In this document: in pieces, positions 8,766 to 17,289 of the stretch
How the letters are laid out: every line of letters starts with the position of its first letter
Numbering within the stretch: position 1 is the stretch's first letter
DNA from: Chitinophaga silvisoli
GTDB taxonomy: Bacteria; Bacteroidota; Bacteroidia; Chitinophagales; Chitinophagaceae
Direction of reading: 5' to 3'
DNA length: 64,000 nt
Assembly (NCBI RefSeq): GCF_003412465.1
Contig: NZ_QTJV01000009.1
Coordinates: 434,001-498,000, forward strand
Translations under genes and position numbers: made by a program
Notes under the pieces: model-generated
What the model was told of the DNA's origin: nothing
Seen by the model: only the letters and a program-made list of their open reading frames with translations
The model's database searches: none

Positions 8766-9332
8766 TTAATCTTCCCCTTTCGTTCCCACTGCCAACGCAG
8801 TTGGCAAACCATCCAGACTACTTAAATTCTTCTCCTGCTTATACAGCTCCAATCCTTCCACACCCTTATTCTCCGCCCACTTCTTTGCTTGCTCCCGCTC
8901 TCCTACATAATCATAAAAAGGTACACCAAAACCACAGGAAGTTGAAACCTCATAAATATCAGCAACAATAATCTGGCGAACACCTAAAGGTAAAATAAAA
9001 CAGGCAGATAGCTCATCCCACTCTTTATCACCAGGTAATACTGTATACCCCTTCCCGTATAGCCGCAAAATATTAGGCGCACCTTCAAAAGCACAAAACA
9101 TAAAAGTGATGCGTCCATTCTCAAGAATATGTGCAGATGTCTCATTACCGCTACCAACAATATCCATATAAGCGACTCTCTTATCCGACAATACTCTGAA
9201 ACTATCAAGTCCTTTGGGAGACAGGTTTACATGTCCCTCGCCGCTAAGGGGGGCCGTAGCCACAAAAAACATCTTTTGCTGACTAATGAACTTAGTATGG
9301 TGGTCATTAATTGCATCAAAAAACTTTGCCAT
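8766..9332 (-). CDS. Pyridoxamine 5'-phosphate oxidase-like flavin-binding protein
   Basis: The 188-residue protein has the split-barrel fold signature of the PNPOx-like superfamily: ISQQKMFFVATAPLSGEGHVNLSPKG (about 16-41; the text here spans the strand-turn-strand), then VAYMDIVGSGNETSAHI and GRITFMFCAFEG. Family members bind FMN or F420 or heme and act on varied substrates. This variant with a GxGH.N.SPKG motif is common as a stand-alone protein of unknown substrate. The 272 bases between it and the convergent hxlR hold no gene I can recognise. Confidence 0.85.
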   Translation of the reverse strand: MAKFFDAINDHHTKFISQQKMFFVATAPLSGEGHVNLSPKGLDSFRVLSDKRVAYMDIVGSGNETSAHILENGRITFMFCAFEGAPNILRLYGKGYTVLPGDKEWDELSACFILPLGVRQIIVADIYEVSTSCGFGVPFYDYVGEREQAKKWAENKGVEGLELYKQEKNLSSLDGLPTALAVGTKGED

Positions 9333-9586
9333 TTAATTTCATTTACGATAAAGATATTAATTACTTTTATTTGTCTTAATATTTGCCTTAAAGGAAATTG
9401 TTTTCAGGGGTTCATGGGAATAACACTTATTTTTTGAAGAAATGCGAGCAATAGATGTGTTTAGTGAAAACTCATAAATAATGATCAAAAGCATAGTATT
9501 ATTGATATGGCAAGGTCTTATTAGAGCTGGTGTTTTGTTTGTTCAATGAAACAACCTACTCCTATTTATTTCCAGAAACCAGATCA

Positions 9587-10057
9587 TTATTTAATAAATA
9601 CCCAGGCATCCTTTGCATTTTTGCGCCAGGCACCTACAACTACCTTATACATACCATTGTAACCGGTAGGGAACATGGAAGCCTGCCAACCAAATAAGCG
9701 GTCAGTTGTTAATGGTCTGTCATAGTGCTGAGTGGCATCAATCATCATTTCAACTATCCCTTCCACATTTCGGTCTGAGGGAATAAGTCCCGCCACTTCA
9801 ATTCCTAATCGACGGGCGATTGATGAGCGTATCTGATCACGATTAAGGTACTCTCCTTCTATTTCACTGGATTTTAATACATCTATTGTTATGGTTTGCA
9901 ATGTAGCCTCATCCTGTAGATTGCATCCCAGGCCTTCCATACTGCCTAATAATCTTCCTTGTCGATATCTTACGCCAGCCAGTAGATCAGCAAATGCTCC
10001 TGCATCCCATTGGAAGTGAGGCCAACCTTTTAATTGGTGTATGTATCTCAGGTTCAT
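9587..10057 (-). pseudogene. Truncated Fic-family gene (DUF4172 N-domain only)
   Basis: From the ATG at 10057 the product reads MNLRYIHQLKGWPHFQWD, then RYRQGRLLGSMEGLG, TIDVLKSSEIEGEYLN and SSIARRLGIEVAGLIPSD. That is the N-terminal DUF4172 part and start of the Fic fold, including the inhibitory-helix-like S-x-x-x-E-G segment. The protein stops after about 156 residues, just after GMYKVVVGAWRKNAKDAWV, where full proteins of about 370 residues continue to the catalytic HPFxxGNGR loop and a C-terminal winged helix. No such loop is found downstream. Without it AMP transfer is impossible. A longer reading to 10141 would translate through the upstream repeat and is unlikely. The repeat region upstream is intact. 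Confidence 0.85.
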
Positions 10058-10096
10058 TATGGAGTGCTTTTTATTCAAAGTAGCAAAAAGCGGGCT

Positions 10097-10176
10097 AATC
10101 TCCGCATGGTTTGCGGAGATTGTTTTTATTATTCTCCGCATGGTTTGCGGATTAATGATAGAATAATCTCCGCATG
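10097..10176. repeat. 34-bp-phased palindromic repeat upstream of the fic remnant
   Basis: Three copies of TCTCCGCATG start at 10099, 10133 and 10167, exactly 34 bases apart. The first is a perfect inverted repeat AATCTCCGC-N7-GCGGAGATT (10097-10121). The second keeps TCCGC-N7-GCGGA (10135-10151) with the same ATGGTTT centre. The third is a half site. The position directly before the fic start suggests an operator. Full-length proteins of this family carry a C-terminal helix-turn-helix, so autoregulation is plausible but not shown. Confidence 0.7.
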
Positions 10177-10234
10177 AGCATTTGTAGGGCTACATTGTCT
10201 GTATTTTTCATGACGACAAGGAACCCCATAAAAT

Positions 10235-11338
10235 TTAGAAAAAGGACTTTATTAGTGGAAACAGAAATGTGATCCCTCCTATTAACGTGCTTATTACCTG
10301 ATTTTGTGATGATATTGGGTCAATAGATAGTATTTCTTTTATTCTTATTGTTTGTTCCGGAGTTAGACTATTACCAGCAGCCCTTTGCAAATAATTAGTA
10401 CGTAATCTGAGTTGATAATGCTTCGAAATGATAAGCGGAAATGAGATAATTAACCATAATAATCCCCACAATATATGGGTCATTATTGCTTGTGGCAGAT
10501 ATCTATAATCATGGCTTTCACTTATAGTTGACCAAAAATAATAAGTATAATAACCAAATGCCAATGCCAAAAAGAAAGATGCAAGCTGCCACTCCATATA
10601 ACGTTTTCGTAGCTGATCATACACTGACATGATATAAGATTCTGACAGAATGTATCTGGATTTGAATCTAGCTATTAAGTGATTCGTATATGAGAACCAT
10701 TTACAAACGATGTAAGTAAGTATGACCAGATAAATTAGTACCTGTACTTCCTGCACAAAAAAACCCAATCTGCTTATATCGTAATTATTTACAGAAAAGA
10801 CATGGCGATCAATATTACCAAGTGACGTATTCCTCATCCATGTTGGCCATCGGGCCATTAATATTAAAAGAAAAAGTATAAGAACATACATGCTTCTTTT
10901 TAACTTAAATCTGAAATTCAAAGGGAAAAGCAGCAGAAGCATTGAACCTAAATATGCCAGGGGAAACAGGATAAGCACCTTGTTCCTAGGATAGAAAGGT
11001 GCTATTATAATGGGTGAATGTATTTTGTTGTGTAGTTCATCTAAATTTGAAATTTCAGTAATGATACTATCCAAGCAGGCATGATTTTCTAATATTGCAG
11101 AATCTTTAAGATTTGACAATAAAGAGTCACGCCGATTGGCTATCTGGTAATTGACTTGCTTGTAGAGCTCATATTGCTTCTTATTATTTGGTTTTAACTT
11201 TGATACAACATCTTCTTCCGAAAAAGAATGATTATAGTGCATCACAATTCCAGGAATAAAAACACCGAGTAAGATGGAAACAATTATGGTACTTATGACT
11301 TTGAGTATTATATTTTGCATTTCTTGGAACAGTTTCAT
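10235..11338 (-). CDS. Membrane protein of unknown function
   Basis: The 367-residue protein has one N-terminal membrane helix (about 10-31), a charged, probably extracytoplasmic helical region (about 38-105), then about six further hydrophobic segments (about 112-137, 148-165, 193-215, 252-276, 290-312 and 345-363). I recognise no family. Codon usage looks AT-richer than in neighbouring housekeeping genes, and it lies between the truncated fic gene and gene debris next to a tRNA. Together these suggest recently acquired or poorly conserved DNA. Function cannot be stated. Confidence 0.55.
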   Translation of the reverse strand: MKLFQEMQNIILKVISTIIVSILLGVFIPGIVMHYNHSFSEEDVVSKLKPNNKKQYELYKQVNYQIANRRDSLLSNLKDSAILENHACLDSIITEISNLDELHNKIHSPIIIAPFYPRNKVLILFPLAYLGSMLLLLFPLNFRFKLKRSMYVLILFLLILMARWPTWMRNTSLGNIDRHVFSVNNYDISRLGFFVQEVQVLIYLVILTYIVCKWFSYTNHLIARFKSRYILSESYIMSVYDQLRKRYMEWQLASFFLALAFGYYTYYFWSTISESHDYRYLPQAIMTHILWGLLWLIISFPLIISKHYQLRLRTNYLQRAAGNSLTPEQTIRIKEILSIDPISSQNQVISTLIGGITFLFPLIKSFF

Positions 11339-12157
11339 TCTATATTGTTGCGATCATTGCTGCCTGGTACTATATCAAATCCGACCTGTGACGAATATTG
11401 ATCGTGATGCAGGTAACTCCACCTTGAATGGTGCCGGCCTTTATTCCAAATAATATCCATTGCGGTGCAAGTGGGGGCGACACGTTATAAAGTGGCTGTG
11501 GCCAGGGCGGAGATTGACTTTGAAGCGGAGACCTATGTGAATAGTGTAGCGAATGCACCGCTGGTATTATCTGCTGCTTTGATCCCTAATAAGGGAAACC
11601 GTTTTTCCTGGCTGTAAAAGCCCCTTTGGGCGAAAATGCTCCAGGGAATAATTTTTCGGGATCAAAGCGAATTCAGCCTGGAAGGGAAAGAAGCAATTAC
11701 TTATTACCTGGGAGGTATTAAAGGATAATGACTATAAGAAGCACGTGTTTCCTGAAGTTATTTCAATAACCGCTTTAAAATACAACCAGGGTGAAACACG
11801 GTATAGATGGAAAGTCAGGGACTGGTTTCGTGCTTACTAAATGCAATTCCAGGTGGAATAGCTCTTTTACTAGCTGTTGTCTCCCTGGTAGATCCGTTAT
11901 TCTCTTAATACCGCCTTTTATTATTTTGAAATAGCCGTTAAGCCACCTTTCAGCAACAGTTGGATCCTAGAATCTATATTCGATACGCCAATTTTTTTAA
12001 CGAAGCACGAGTAATATTCCAGTTTTCAGGGAATACATTTAAGTCGCTGTAACGACATCCATTTGGTAGGAGGTTCATCTTGATCTACTTTTCAGTGCTA
12101 ACGAAATCGCTAACTGTTTATAAAAAGTTACAAGACTAATGAGAGTGGGAGAAAAAG
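11339..12157. other. Gene-poor stretch with coding debris
   Basis: No intact gene is visible in about 820 bases. On the plus strand, coding-like segments occur in changing frames. One reads LYQIRPVTNIDRDAGNSTLN near 11365-11430. The next, in another frame, reads VQVGATRYKVAVARAEIDFE near 11470-11530 and runs to a stop near 11616. A further fragment follows to about 11730. This looks like one gene broken by frameshifts; I do not recognise its family. The rest, to the tRNA terminator, shows nothing I can support. Confidence 0.4.
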
Positions 12158-12180
12158 AAAGCCTTACTGGATAAGGCTTT
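12158..12180 (-). terminator. Terminator of tRNA-Arg
   Basis: Arms AAAGCCTTA and TAAGGCTTT around CTGGA, followed on the minus strand by a T-rich run, seven bases beyond the tRNA 3' end. Confidence 0.8.
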
Positions 12181-12186
12181 CACTTG

Positions 12187-12260
12187 TGAACCGGATTGGA
12201 TTCGAACCAATGACCTGCTGCTTAGAAGGCAGCTGCTCTATCCAGCTGAGCTACCGATCC
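12187..12260 (-). tRNA. tRNA-Arg (anticodon TCT)
   Basis: The minus strand folds as a complete cloverleaf: acceptor GGATCGG with CCGGTTC (two G-T pairs), D-arm AGCTCAGCTGGATAGAGCA, anticodon stem GCTGC/GCAGC with loop CTTCTAA giving anticodon TCT, variable loop AGGTC, and T-arm with GGTTCGAATCC. The discriminator base is A. CCA is not encoded. It is followed by a terminator, and borders the decayed region on its 3' side. Confidence 0.95.
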
Positions 12261-12364
12261 GTTTTCCAAATTTACCGTATATTTACCGTTTCATTTGGGA
12301 GTGCAAATCTAGTGAAAATTCCTTTTATAAAACAAATTTTTGCCATTCAAAATTAAAAAAAAGT

Positions 12365-13036
12365 ATGGACGTTAAAATTGAAGCAAGTTGGAAAGACGTT
12401 TTAAAAGATGAATTCCAGAAATCTTATTTTGAACAAATCGCTCTCCATCTCAAGCAGGAGAAGGCTTTAAACCGCACCATTTACCCTCCCGGCAACCTGA
12501 TTTTCAATGCGTTCGACAAAACTCCGTTCGATAAAGTGAAAGTAGTATTATTAGGTCAGGACCCTTATCATGGCCCAGGACAGGCACATGGTTTATGCTT
12601 TTCAGTACAGGATGGCGTAAAACCTCCTCCTTCTCTTGTAAACATTTTTAAAGAACTTCATGCCGACCTCGGCCTGCCAATTCCGCAAAGTGGGAACCTC
12701 ACCAAATGGGCGGATCATGGCGTGCTTCTTCTCAATGCCTTCCTTACCGTACGTGCCAATGAACCAGCTTCGCATTCTAAAGCCGGATGGGAAAACTTTA
12801 CTGATGCAGTAATCAGAAAGGTGTCTGAGCTTAAAAAAGACGTTGTTTTTATCCTTTGGGGAAGATTTGCGCAGGATAAACAAGTGCTGATTGACGCGAC
12901 GAAACACCATATCCTGAAAGCCGCTCACCCCTCTCCTTTTAGTGCTGATAAAGGGTTCTTTGGCTGCCGCCATTTTTCAAAGTCCAATGAACTGCTGGTG
13001 AAGGCTGGTATTGAACCGGTGGATTGGCGACTGTAA
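12365..13036 (+). CDS. ung: Uracil-DNA glycosylase, family 1
   Basis: The 223-residue protein has all family 1 motifs: the water-activating loop GQDPYHG (64-70, with catalytic Asp66), FSVQDGVKPPPSLVNIFKEL (79-98), LLLNAFLTVR (about 121-130) and the DNA-intercalating HPSPFSA loop near residue 190. It removes uracil from DNA as the first step of base-excision repair. Length is normal for bacterial Ung. It appears to be a single gene. The inverted repeat at 13067-13107 could end the transcript, though it lacks a T run. Confidence 0.97.
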   Translation: MDVKIEASWKDVLKDEFQKSYFEQIALHLKQEKALNRTIYPPGNLIFNAFDKTPFDKVKVVLLGQDPYHGPGQAHGLCFSVQDGVKPPPSLVNIFKELHADLGLPIPQSGNLTKWADHGVLLLNAFLTVRANEPASHSKAGWENFTDAVIRKVSELKKDVVFILWGRFAQDKQVLIDATKHHILKAAHPSPFSADKGFFGCRHFSKSNELLVKAGIEPVDWRL

Positions 13037-13066
13037 TTTTTAGCTTTACTTTTTCAATATAAAATT

Positions 13067-13329
13067 ATCTGCCGTGGTTCTTTTTTCGCAAGAGAGCCAT
13101 GGCAGATGATATTCCCTGGCGTTAACCTACTGTTTCATGTAAAGAAAATTTAGAGAGAGATAATATTCACTATCCAGGGTGAATGTGTAATACCCCAAAT
13201 AAAAACTGCCATCACTTAAATGAATAACGTTTATACTTACACGTACCTGGTACCTATAGGGGTAAGTTAAAACAGTGAGTCCAATGCGTGTGATGCACAC
13301 ATACTCCCGGGCTATCAGAAAATTTTGAA
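13067..13329. other. Intergenic region: inverted repeat and a possible minus-strand gene remnant
   Basis: Between ung and plsC lies an inverted repeat, ATCTGCCGTGG (13067-13077) with CCATGGCAGAT (13097-13107), one G-T pair, loop of 19 bases. On the minus strand an open frame without a start codon runs from about 13329 to a TAG at 13127. Its end reads SDGSFYLGYYTFTLDSEYYL and continues LNFLYMKQ. The beta-strand-like pattern suggests the tail of a lost gene, but I recognise no family. Confidence 0.3.
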
Positions 13330-13386
13330 AATTGCATGTGTGAAAAAAATTATATTTATACTCTAAACCGGGACAAAATATATTCT

Positions 13387-14136
13387 ATGAACTGGCTCAA
13401 AAATCTGGTCGGCAGAATCTATGCTTTATATGTACTGATCATCTTCATCATATTTATGCTGATCTTCCTGCTCCCAATGTGGTTGGTTTCTTTCTACTCC
13501 CTGCGCATCCGCTTACGCAAATTTGTCAAATTAGGCCGCCTCTGGTGCCGTCTTATGATGCCATTGATAGGTTGTCCTGTCCGCACCATAGGCCGCGAAA
13601 ATTTCGGCCCCGGACAGGCTTATATCATCGTGTGCAATCACAACTCCTTCATAGATATTCCCGCTACCTACGCCGGCATACCTGGTACGCATAAAAGCCT
13701 TGCTAAAAAAGAAATGGTGAAAACCCCCATCTTCGGTATCATGTACAAGATCGGAAGCGTGCTGGTGGACCGTAAAGACCCCGCCAGCCGTAAACAGAGT
13801 TTTGTGGAAATGAAGGAGGTGCTGAAAAATGGTATCCATATGCTGCTATATCCTGAAGGCACACGCAATAAAACCGGCCAGCCCCTGAAGGAATTTTATG
13901 ACGGTGCCTTTTCGCTTGCTATTGATACCCAGCAACCTATTTTACCAACGGTGATATGGGGAACCAGGAAAATTCTTCCTAACGATAAACCGTTTTTTGC
14001 CTGGCCACATGCGGTAAAAATGGAGTTTCTGCCGCCGGTGTCTACGATTGGATATGATATTGAGGATGTGGAGGAGTTGAAGGCAAAAGTGTTTAAGATC
14101 ATGTGGGATCGTTACCAGGAGGAAGAAAAATCTTAA
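13387..14136 (+). CDS. plsC: 1-acyl-sn-glycerol-3-phosphate acyltransferase
   Basis: The protein has an N-terminal membrane helix (about residues 13-36) and the PlsC acyltransferase motifs: NHNSFIDIP, the HX4D catalytic box (about 84-92), a region with VDRKDPASR, and YPEGTRNK (about 155-162) for glycerol-3-phosphate binding. It acylates lysophosphatidic acid to phosphatidic acid in phospholipid synthesis at the inner membrane. The start at 13387 (MNWLKNLVGR) leads directly into the helix. An ATG at 13336 would add 17 polar residues and lies in AT-rich, promoter-like sequence, so I prefer the shorter form. A long shared terminator separates it from the convergent lptD. Confidence 0.92.
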   Translation: MNWLKNLVGRIYALYVLIIFIIFMLIFLLPMWLVSFYSLRIRLRKFVKLGRLWCRLMMPLIGCPVRTIGRENFGPGQAYIIVCNHNSFIDIPATYAGIPGTHKSLAKKEMVKTPIFGIMYKIGSVLVDRKDPASRKQSFVEMKEVLKNGIHMLLYPEGTRNKTGQPLKEFYDGAFSLAIDTQQPILPTVIWGTRKILPNDKPFFAWPHAVKMEFLPPVSTIGYDIEDVEELKAKVFKIMWDRYQEEEKS

Positions 14137-14171
14137 AAACTTACAAGTTATAAATGCGTTCAAAAGTCTTG

Positions 14172-14214
14172 ATAATATAAAAGCCGGCCCTTAACAGGCC
14201 GGCCTTTATATTAT
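14172..14214. terminator. Bidirectional terminator between plsC and lptD
   Basis: A very long hairpin: ATAATATAAA and GCCGGCC on the left pair with GGCCGGC and TTTATATTAT on the right (one mismatch), loop of seven bases. A and T runs on both sides let it serve both convergent genes. Confidence 0.85.
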
Positions 14215-14226
14215 ATTTTATATTCG

Positions 14227-16995
14227 CTATAGATCGTAGAACGTTCGTGATCGATTGATTCGAAGGTCTCTCAATATACCCGCCTTCGGACTGATCGTTA
14301 TACTAAATTGCCTGTAAGTACCTATCGGAATCAGGTTAATCGACATCTGCCAACAGTGCAGGTCACGGGAGATATACATATTTGTATACCCCAGCTGGTT
14401 ATTGATAAAGTCATAACCACTGTTGATACCCAATTTCCATTTTGGTGTCAGACTGAAATCCCCGCTAAATGTCAGATACTGGGTAAATGTCTTGACCACA
14501 CCGCCCGAATCTGCTGAGATTGTATTGCTATAAGTTAAGCTATAACTCAAATCCAGCTTCCAGGGAATATCAAAGTCCACATATTCACCCGGATTCCTTT
14601 TCACCGCCTGCAATTGTCGCTGTTGCGCCTGGAATGCCGCATCTGTGCTTTCTGCATTCTCTATATTATCCAGCTGGTCCTGCTTGGCCTTGGCCTTTTT
14701 ATCCGGCGAGGTCAGGGAAGTACTCAGGGCAATCGTGGCATTTGACAAACGGCCCGGGCTAAACTTGCCTGTGTTCCATACATACTTATCTATCTTTTTA
14801 CCCCTGTTATATACATAAGGGTCTATATTACCACTGGCTGTGATGTTGATCTTATCAAAGAGGTTTGTACGGGCATAGAGACTGAAAGTAGACAATTTGA
14901 AGCTGTCCGCCAGGAAGTTATAGGAGCCATTGAAACCAAAACCATCCAGGATCTTGACCTTTTTCTCCTTATTCGCGGAGGTATCCTTTTTCGAGAACAC
15001 CTTCATTTCCAGGTTGTTATCCAATCCAAAGGAAATGGACCCTGCCCTTCCCTCCGAAGGCACCCCGACCGAGGAACTGGTAAAGAAAGAGGCACGCTGG
15101 GAAGCACTGTCTCTATTATAAAAAAGATTGTAATAAGCATTACTGGCCAGATCAGGTTGTGCACTGATACTCAGCGTAGGACGCATTACGTGGCGGATCG
15201 CCTTTATCTTAGACCCTTTCGGGAACAAATACATACCATATACTGCTGTTGACAGGGAGATACTTGCACTTGCCTGGCGCGCGGCAAAGAAGCCCTGGGT
15301 ATAAATGGTATCCAGACCTCCCAGTGAGTCTACACTAACACGCTTATTGGGATTCCACCTGCGTTCCGTCTTCTTGGTATACCAATATTCTGCATAACTG
15401 ATACCCGGAGACAGGGTAAAGTTTTTAAACACAGGGATGGTAAAGGAGATCGGAATATTTTGTTTCATACCAGACTGCAAGGCATCCCACATTTTGGCTT
15501 TACCAAACACGGAATCCTTGAAACTCACACTGTTAGCCAAAGTTGCAGTATAGCCAATACCCAGTTTGTGATACCATTTCGACTTACCCACCAGTTCCTT
15601 TGGCTGGAACGGATACTGCGTATTCATGGAGAATGTTGCATTCGGGAAAGAGATCTGCACATCGCGGGTAGTCAGGTTCTGAGAGTGTGTCAGGCCGGAT
15701 GTAAAGTTGAACGGCTTGCCCTGCCAGGTCTTCGAAAAGCTGATGGAGGAACTGGTGGTATTGTTTACGCGGGTCGCATAATCGTATACGTTGTAGGTAT
15801 TATAACTGGCTGTACCGAAGGTCACGTTGGCACCAAAGTTAACACCGGGCCTGGCCTTGCTGTCCATACTGTGGTTCCAGGTCACCCTGAAGTCACGAGA
15901 GCGGCTAAACTCAGATTTTACAGAAGGGTCGCCGAAGCGGGTATTGGCAAAGCTCAGGGTCATACCACCATTGTAATGGTAGCGTTTCCTGTAGGTAGGA
16001 CTGGCAGTGAGAGACCAGCTACCATAAGAGTAGATGTCTCCCCGCATGGTAAGATCAAAGTGCTCTCCCAGGCCTAAATAGTAACCCCCATTTTCCAGAC
16101 CCATCCCTTTCTGGGCGTTCACCACATAGCCTGGAACCAGGATACCGGAGCGCTGCCCCTGGGTGATCGGGAAGATGGCAAAAGGAATGAATAATGGGGT
16201 GGGGATACCTTCGATCTCCAGGTTCGCAGGACCGGAAATAACCAGCTTGTCAGGAATTACCTTGATCTTGCGGGCTCTGAACTGGAAGTGTGGCGTATCC
16301 AGGTTACAGGTAGTATAACCGTTTTTGAAACCAAAGATACTGTTATCCGGCAGGCGTTTGGTCTGTTCGCTATGCACATAGCCTTCGCCGTACTGGGATT
16401 TGGTATTATAAATCTTTGCTTTTTTGGTTTCCATGGCAAAGCGCAGGGTATCGGAGTCGAACTCCTGTCCACCGTCTTTGAAGTGCGGGCGGCCAAAGGG
16501 CTTTCCGGCAGTATCCAGGGCGGTAGTGGCTTCCATGATACCTGTAGATTGCAGGTATGTCATACGTTCGGCCGTAATCTCCATGGTTTTATACCTGGTA
16601 TTTGCAGTACCATACATATAAAACTTCTTATCAGGGATTACCAGGATGATAGAATCCTTTGCTTTGTAGGCGACAGGAGCATCCAGGCTATCCTTGGAGA
16701 GCTTGGGTCCATGCAGGCTATCCACCCCTGTGGAGTCGGTAGTCATGCCTAATGTATCTATCCGGGCCGGGGCCTCTGTATCATTTTTTGCAGGTTCCGG
16801 CGTTTTTAAAGCAGGAGTCGTTGTATCCGGTCCTTTCGGCACGGTATCTGCGAAAATATTATAGGACACAGCGAAGCTGGACCTCGGCGAGGCTAAACTG
16901 GTAAATATTACAGGAACGGCAATTAATATTCCTGCAAATACCAGGTATATCTGTCTCAAAAACTTTTTATAATTATTTTTGTAACTCGGGTGCAT
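14227..16995 (-). CDS. lptD: LptD-like outer-membrane LPS assembly protein
   Basis: The 922-residue protein has an N-terminal hydrophobic signal (about 14-36), a proline/threonine-rich linker, and an OstA-like region from about residue 115 (VIPDKKFYMYGTANTRYKTMEITAERMTY is its opening strand pattern, cited in part: KKFYMYGTANTRY). This is followed by the LptD motif GIPTPLFIPFAIFPITQGQRSG (only GIPTPLFIPFAIFP is needed) near 285-305 and a long, aromatic-rich barrel to the C-terminus. LptD with LptE inserts lipopolysaccharide into the outer leaflet. Bacteroidota versions are divergent, as here. It is divergent from the amidase gene and close to the MCE and OstA-like genes, which fits a shared envelope role. 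Confidence 0.88.
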   Translation of the reverse strand: MHPSYKNNYKKFLRQIYLVFAGILIAVPVIFTSLASPRSSFAVSYNIFADTVPKGPDTTTPALKTPEPAKNDTEAPARIDTLGMTTDSTGVDSLHGPKLSKDSLDAPVAYKAKDSIILVIPDKKFYMYGTANTRYKTMEITAERMTYLQSTGIMEATTALDTAGKPFGRPHFKDGGQEFDSDTLRFAMETKKAKIYNTKSQYGEGYVHSEQTKRLPDNSIFGFKNGYTTCNLDTPHFQFRARKIKVIPDKLVISGPANLEIEGIPTPLFIPFAIFPITQGQRSGILVPGYVVNAQKGMGLENGGYYLGLGEHFDLTMRGDIYSYGSWSLTASPTYRKRYHYNGGMTLSFANTRFGDPSVKSEFSRSRDFRVTWNHSMDSKARPGVNFGANVTFGTASYNTYNVYDYATRVNNTTSSSISFSKTWQGKPFNFTSGLTHSQNLTTRDVQISFPNATFSMNTQYPFQPKELVGKSKWYHKLGIGYTATLANSVSFKDSVFGKAKMWDALQSGMKQNIPISFTIPVFKNFTLSPGISYAEYWYTKKTERRWNPNKRVSVDSLGGLDTIYTQGFFAARQASASISLSTAVYGMYLFPKGSKIKAIRHVMRPTLSISAQPDLASNAYYNLFYNRDSASQRASFFTSSSVGVPSEGRAGSISFGLDNNLEMKVFSKKDTSANKEKKVKILDGFGFNGSYNFLADSFKLSTFSLYARTNLFDKINITASGNIDPYVYNRGKKIDKYVWNTGKFSPGRLSNATIALSTSLTSPDKKAKAKQDQLDNIENAESTDAAFQAQQRQLQAVKRNPGEYVDFDIPWKLDLSYSLTYSNTISADSGGVVKTFTQYLTFSGDFSLTPKWKLGINSGYDFINNQLGYTNMYISRDLHCWQMSINLIPIGTYRQFSITISPKAGILRDLRINRSRTFYDL

Positions 16996-17289
16996 GTGTT
17001 AAGTGGGCACAAACCTACAAGTTTTTGTACAAATTATTGTCAATTGTAAAATGAAAAAGAGTGCTGCTTGATATTATTTAACACCTTATATTACGACGAA
17101 AGATGGATTTTAAACGATGAATTACTTAAGAAAAACCAAGAACTCCCTGTAAACAACTGACTGTGGGAGGAACCGGACAATACAAATTTTCAGTGTGGAC
17201 CCCGGCCCCGTTGGAAAAATTTCGATTGTAATTCGCAATTATTTCTTTATTATGACTAACGCCCATTAAATTAAAATAAAAACTGAGTC

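Noticed and set aside
12187-12260. tRNA-Arg as an attachment site with a duplicated 3' end
   Set aside because: I found no second copy of the tRNA 3' sequence to its left within the window, and no integrase.
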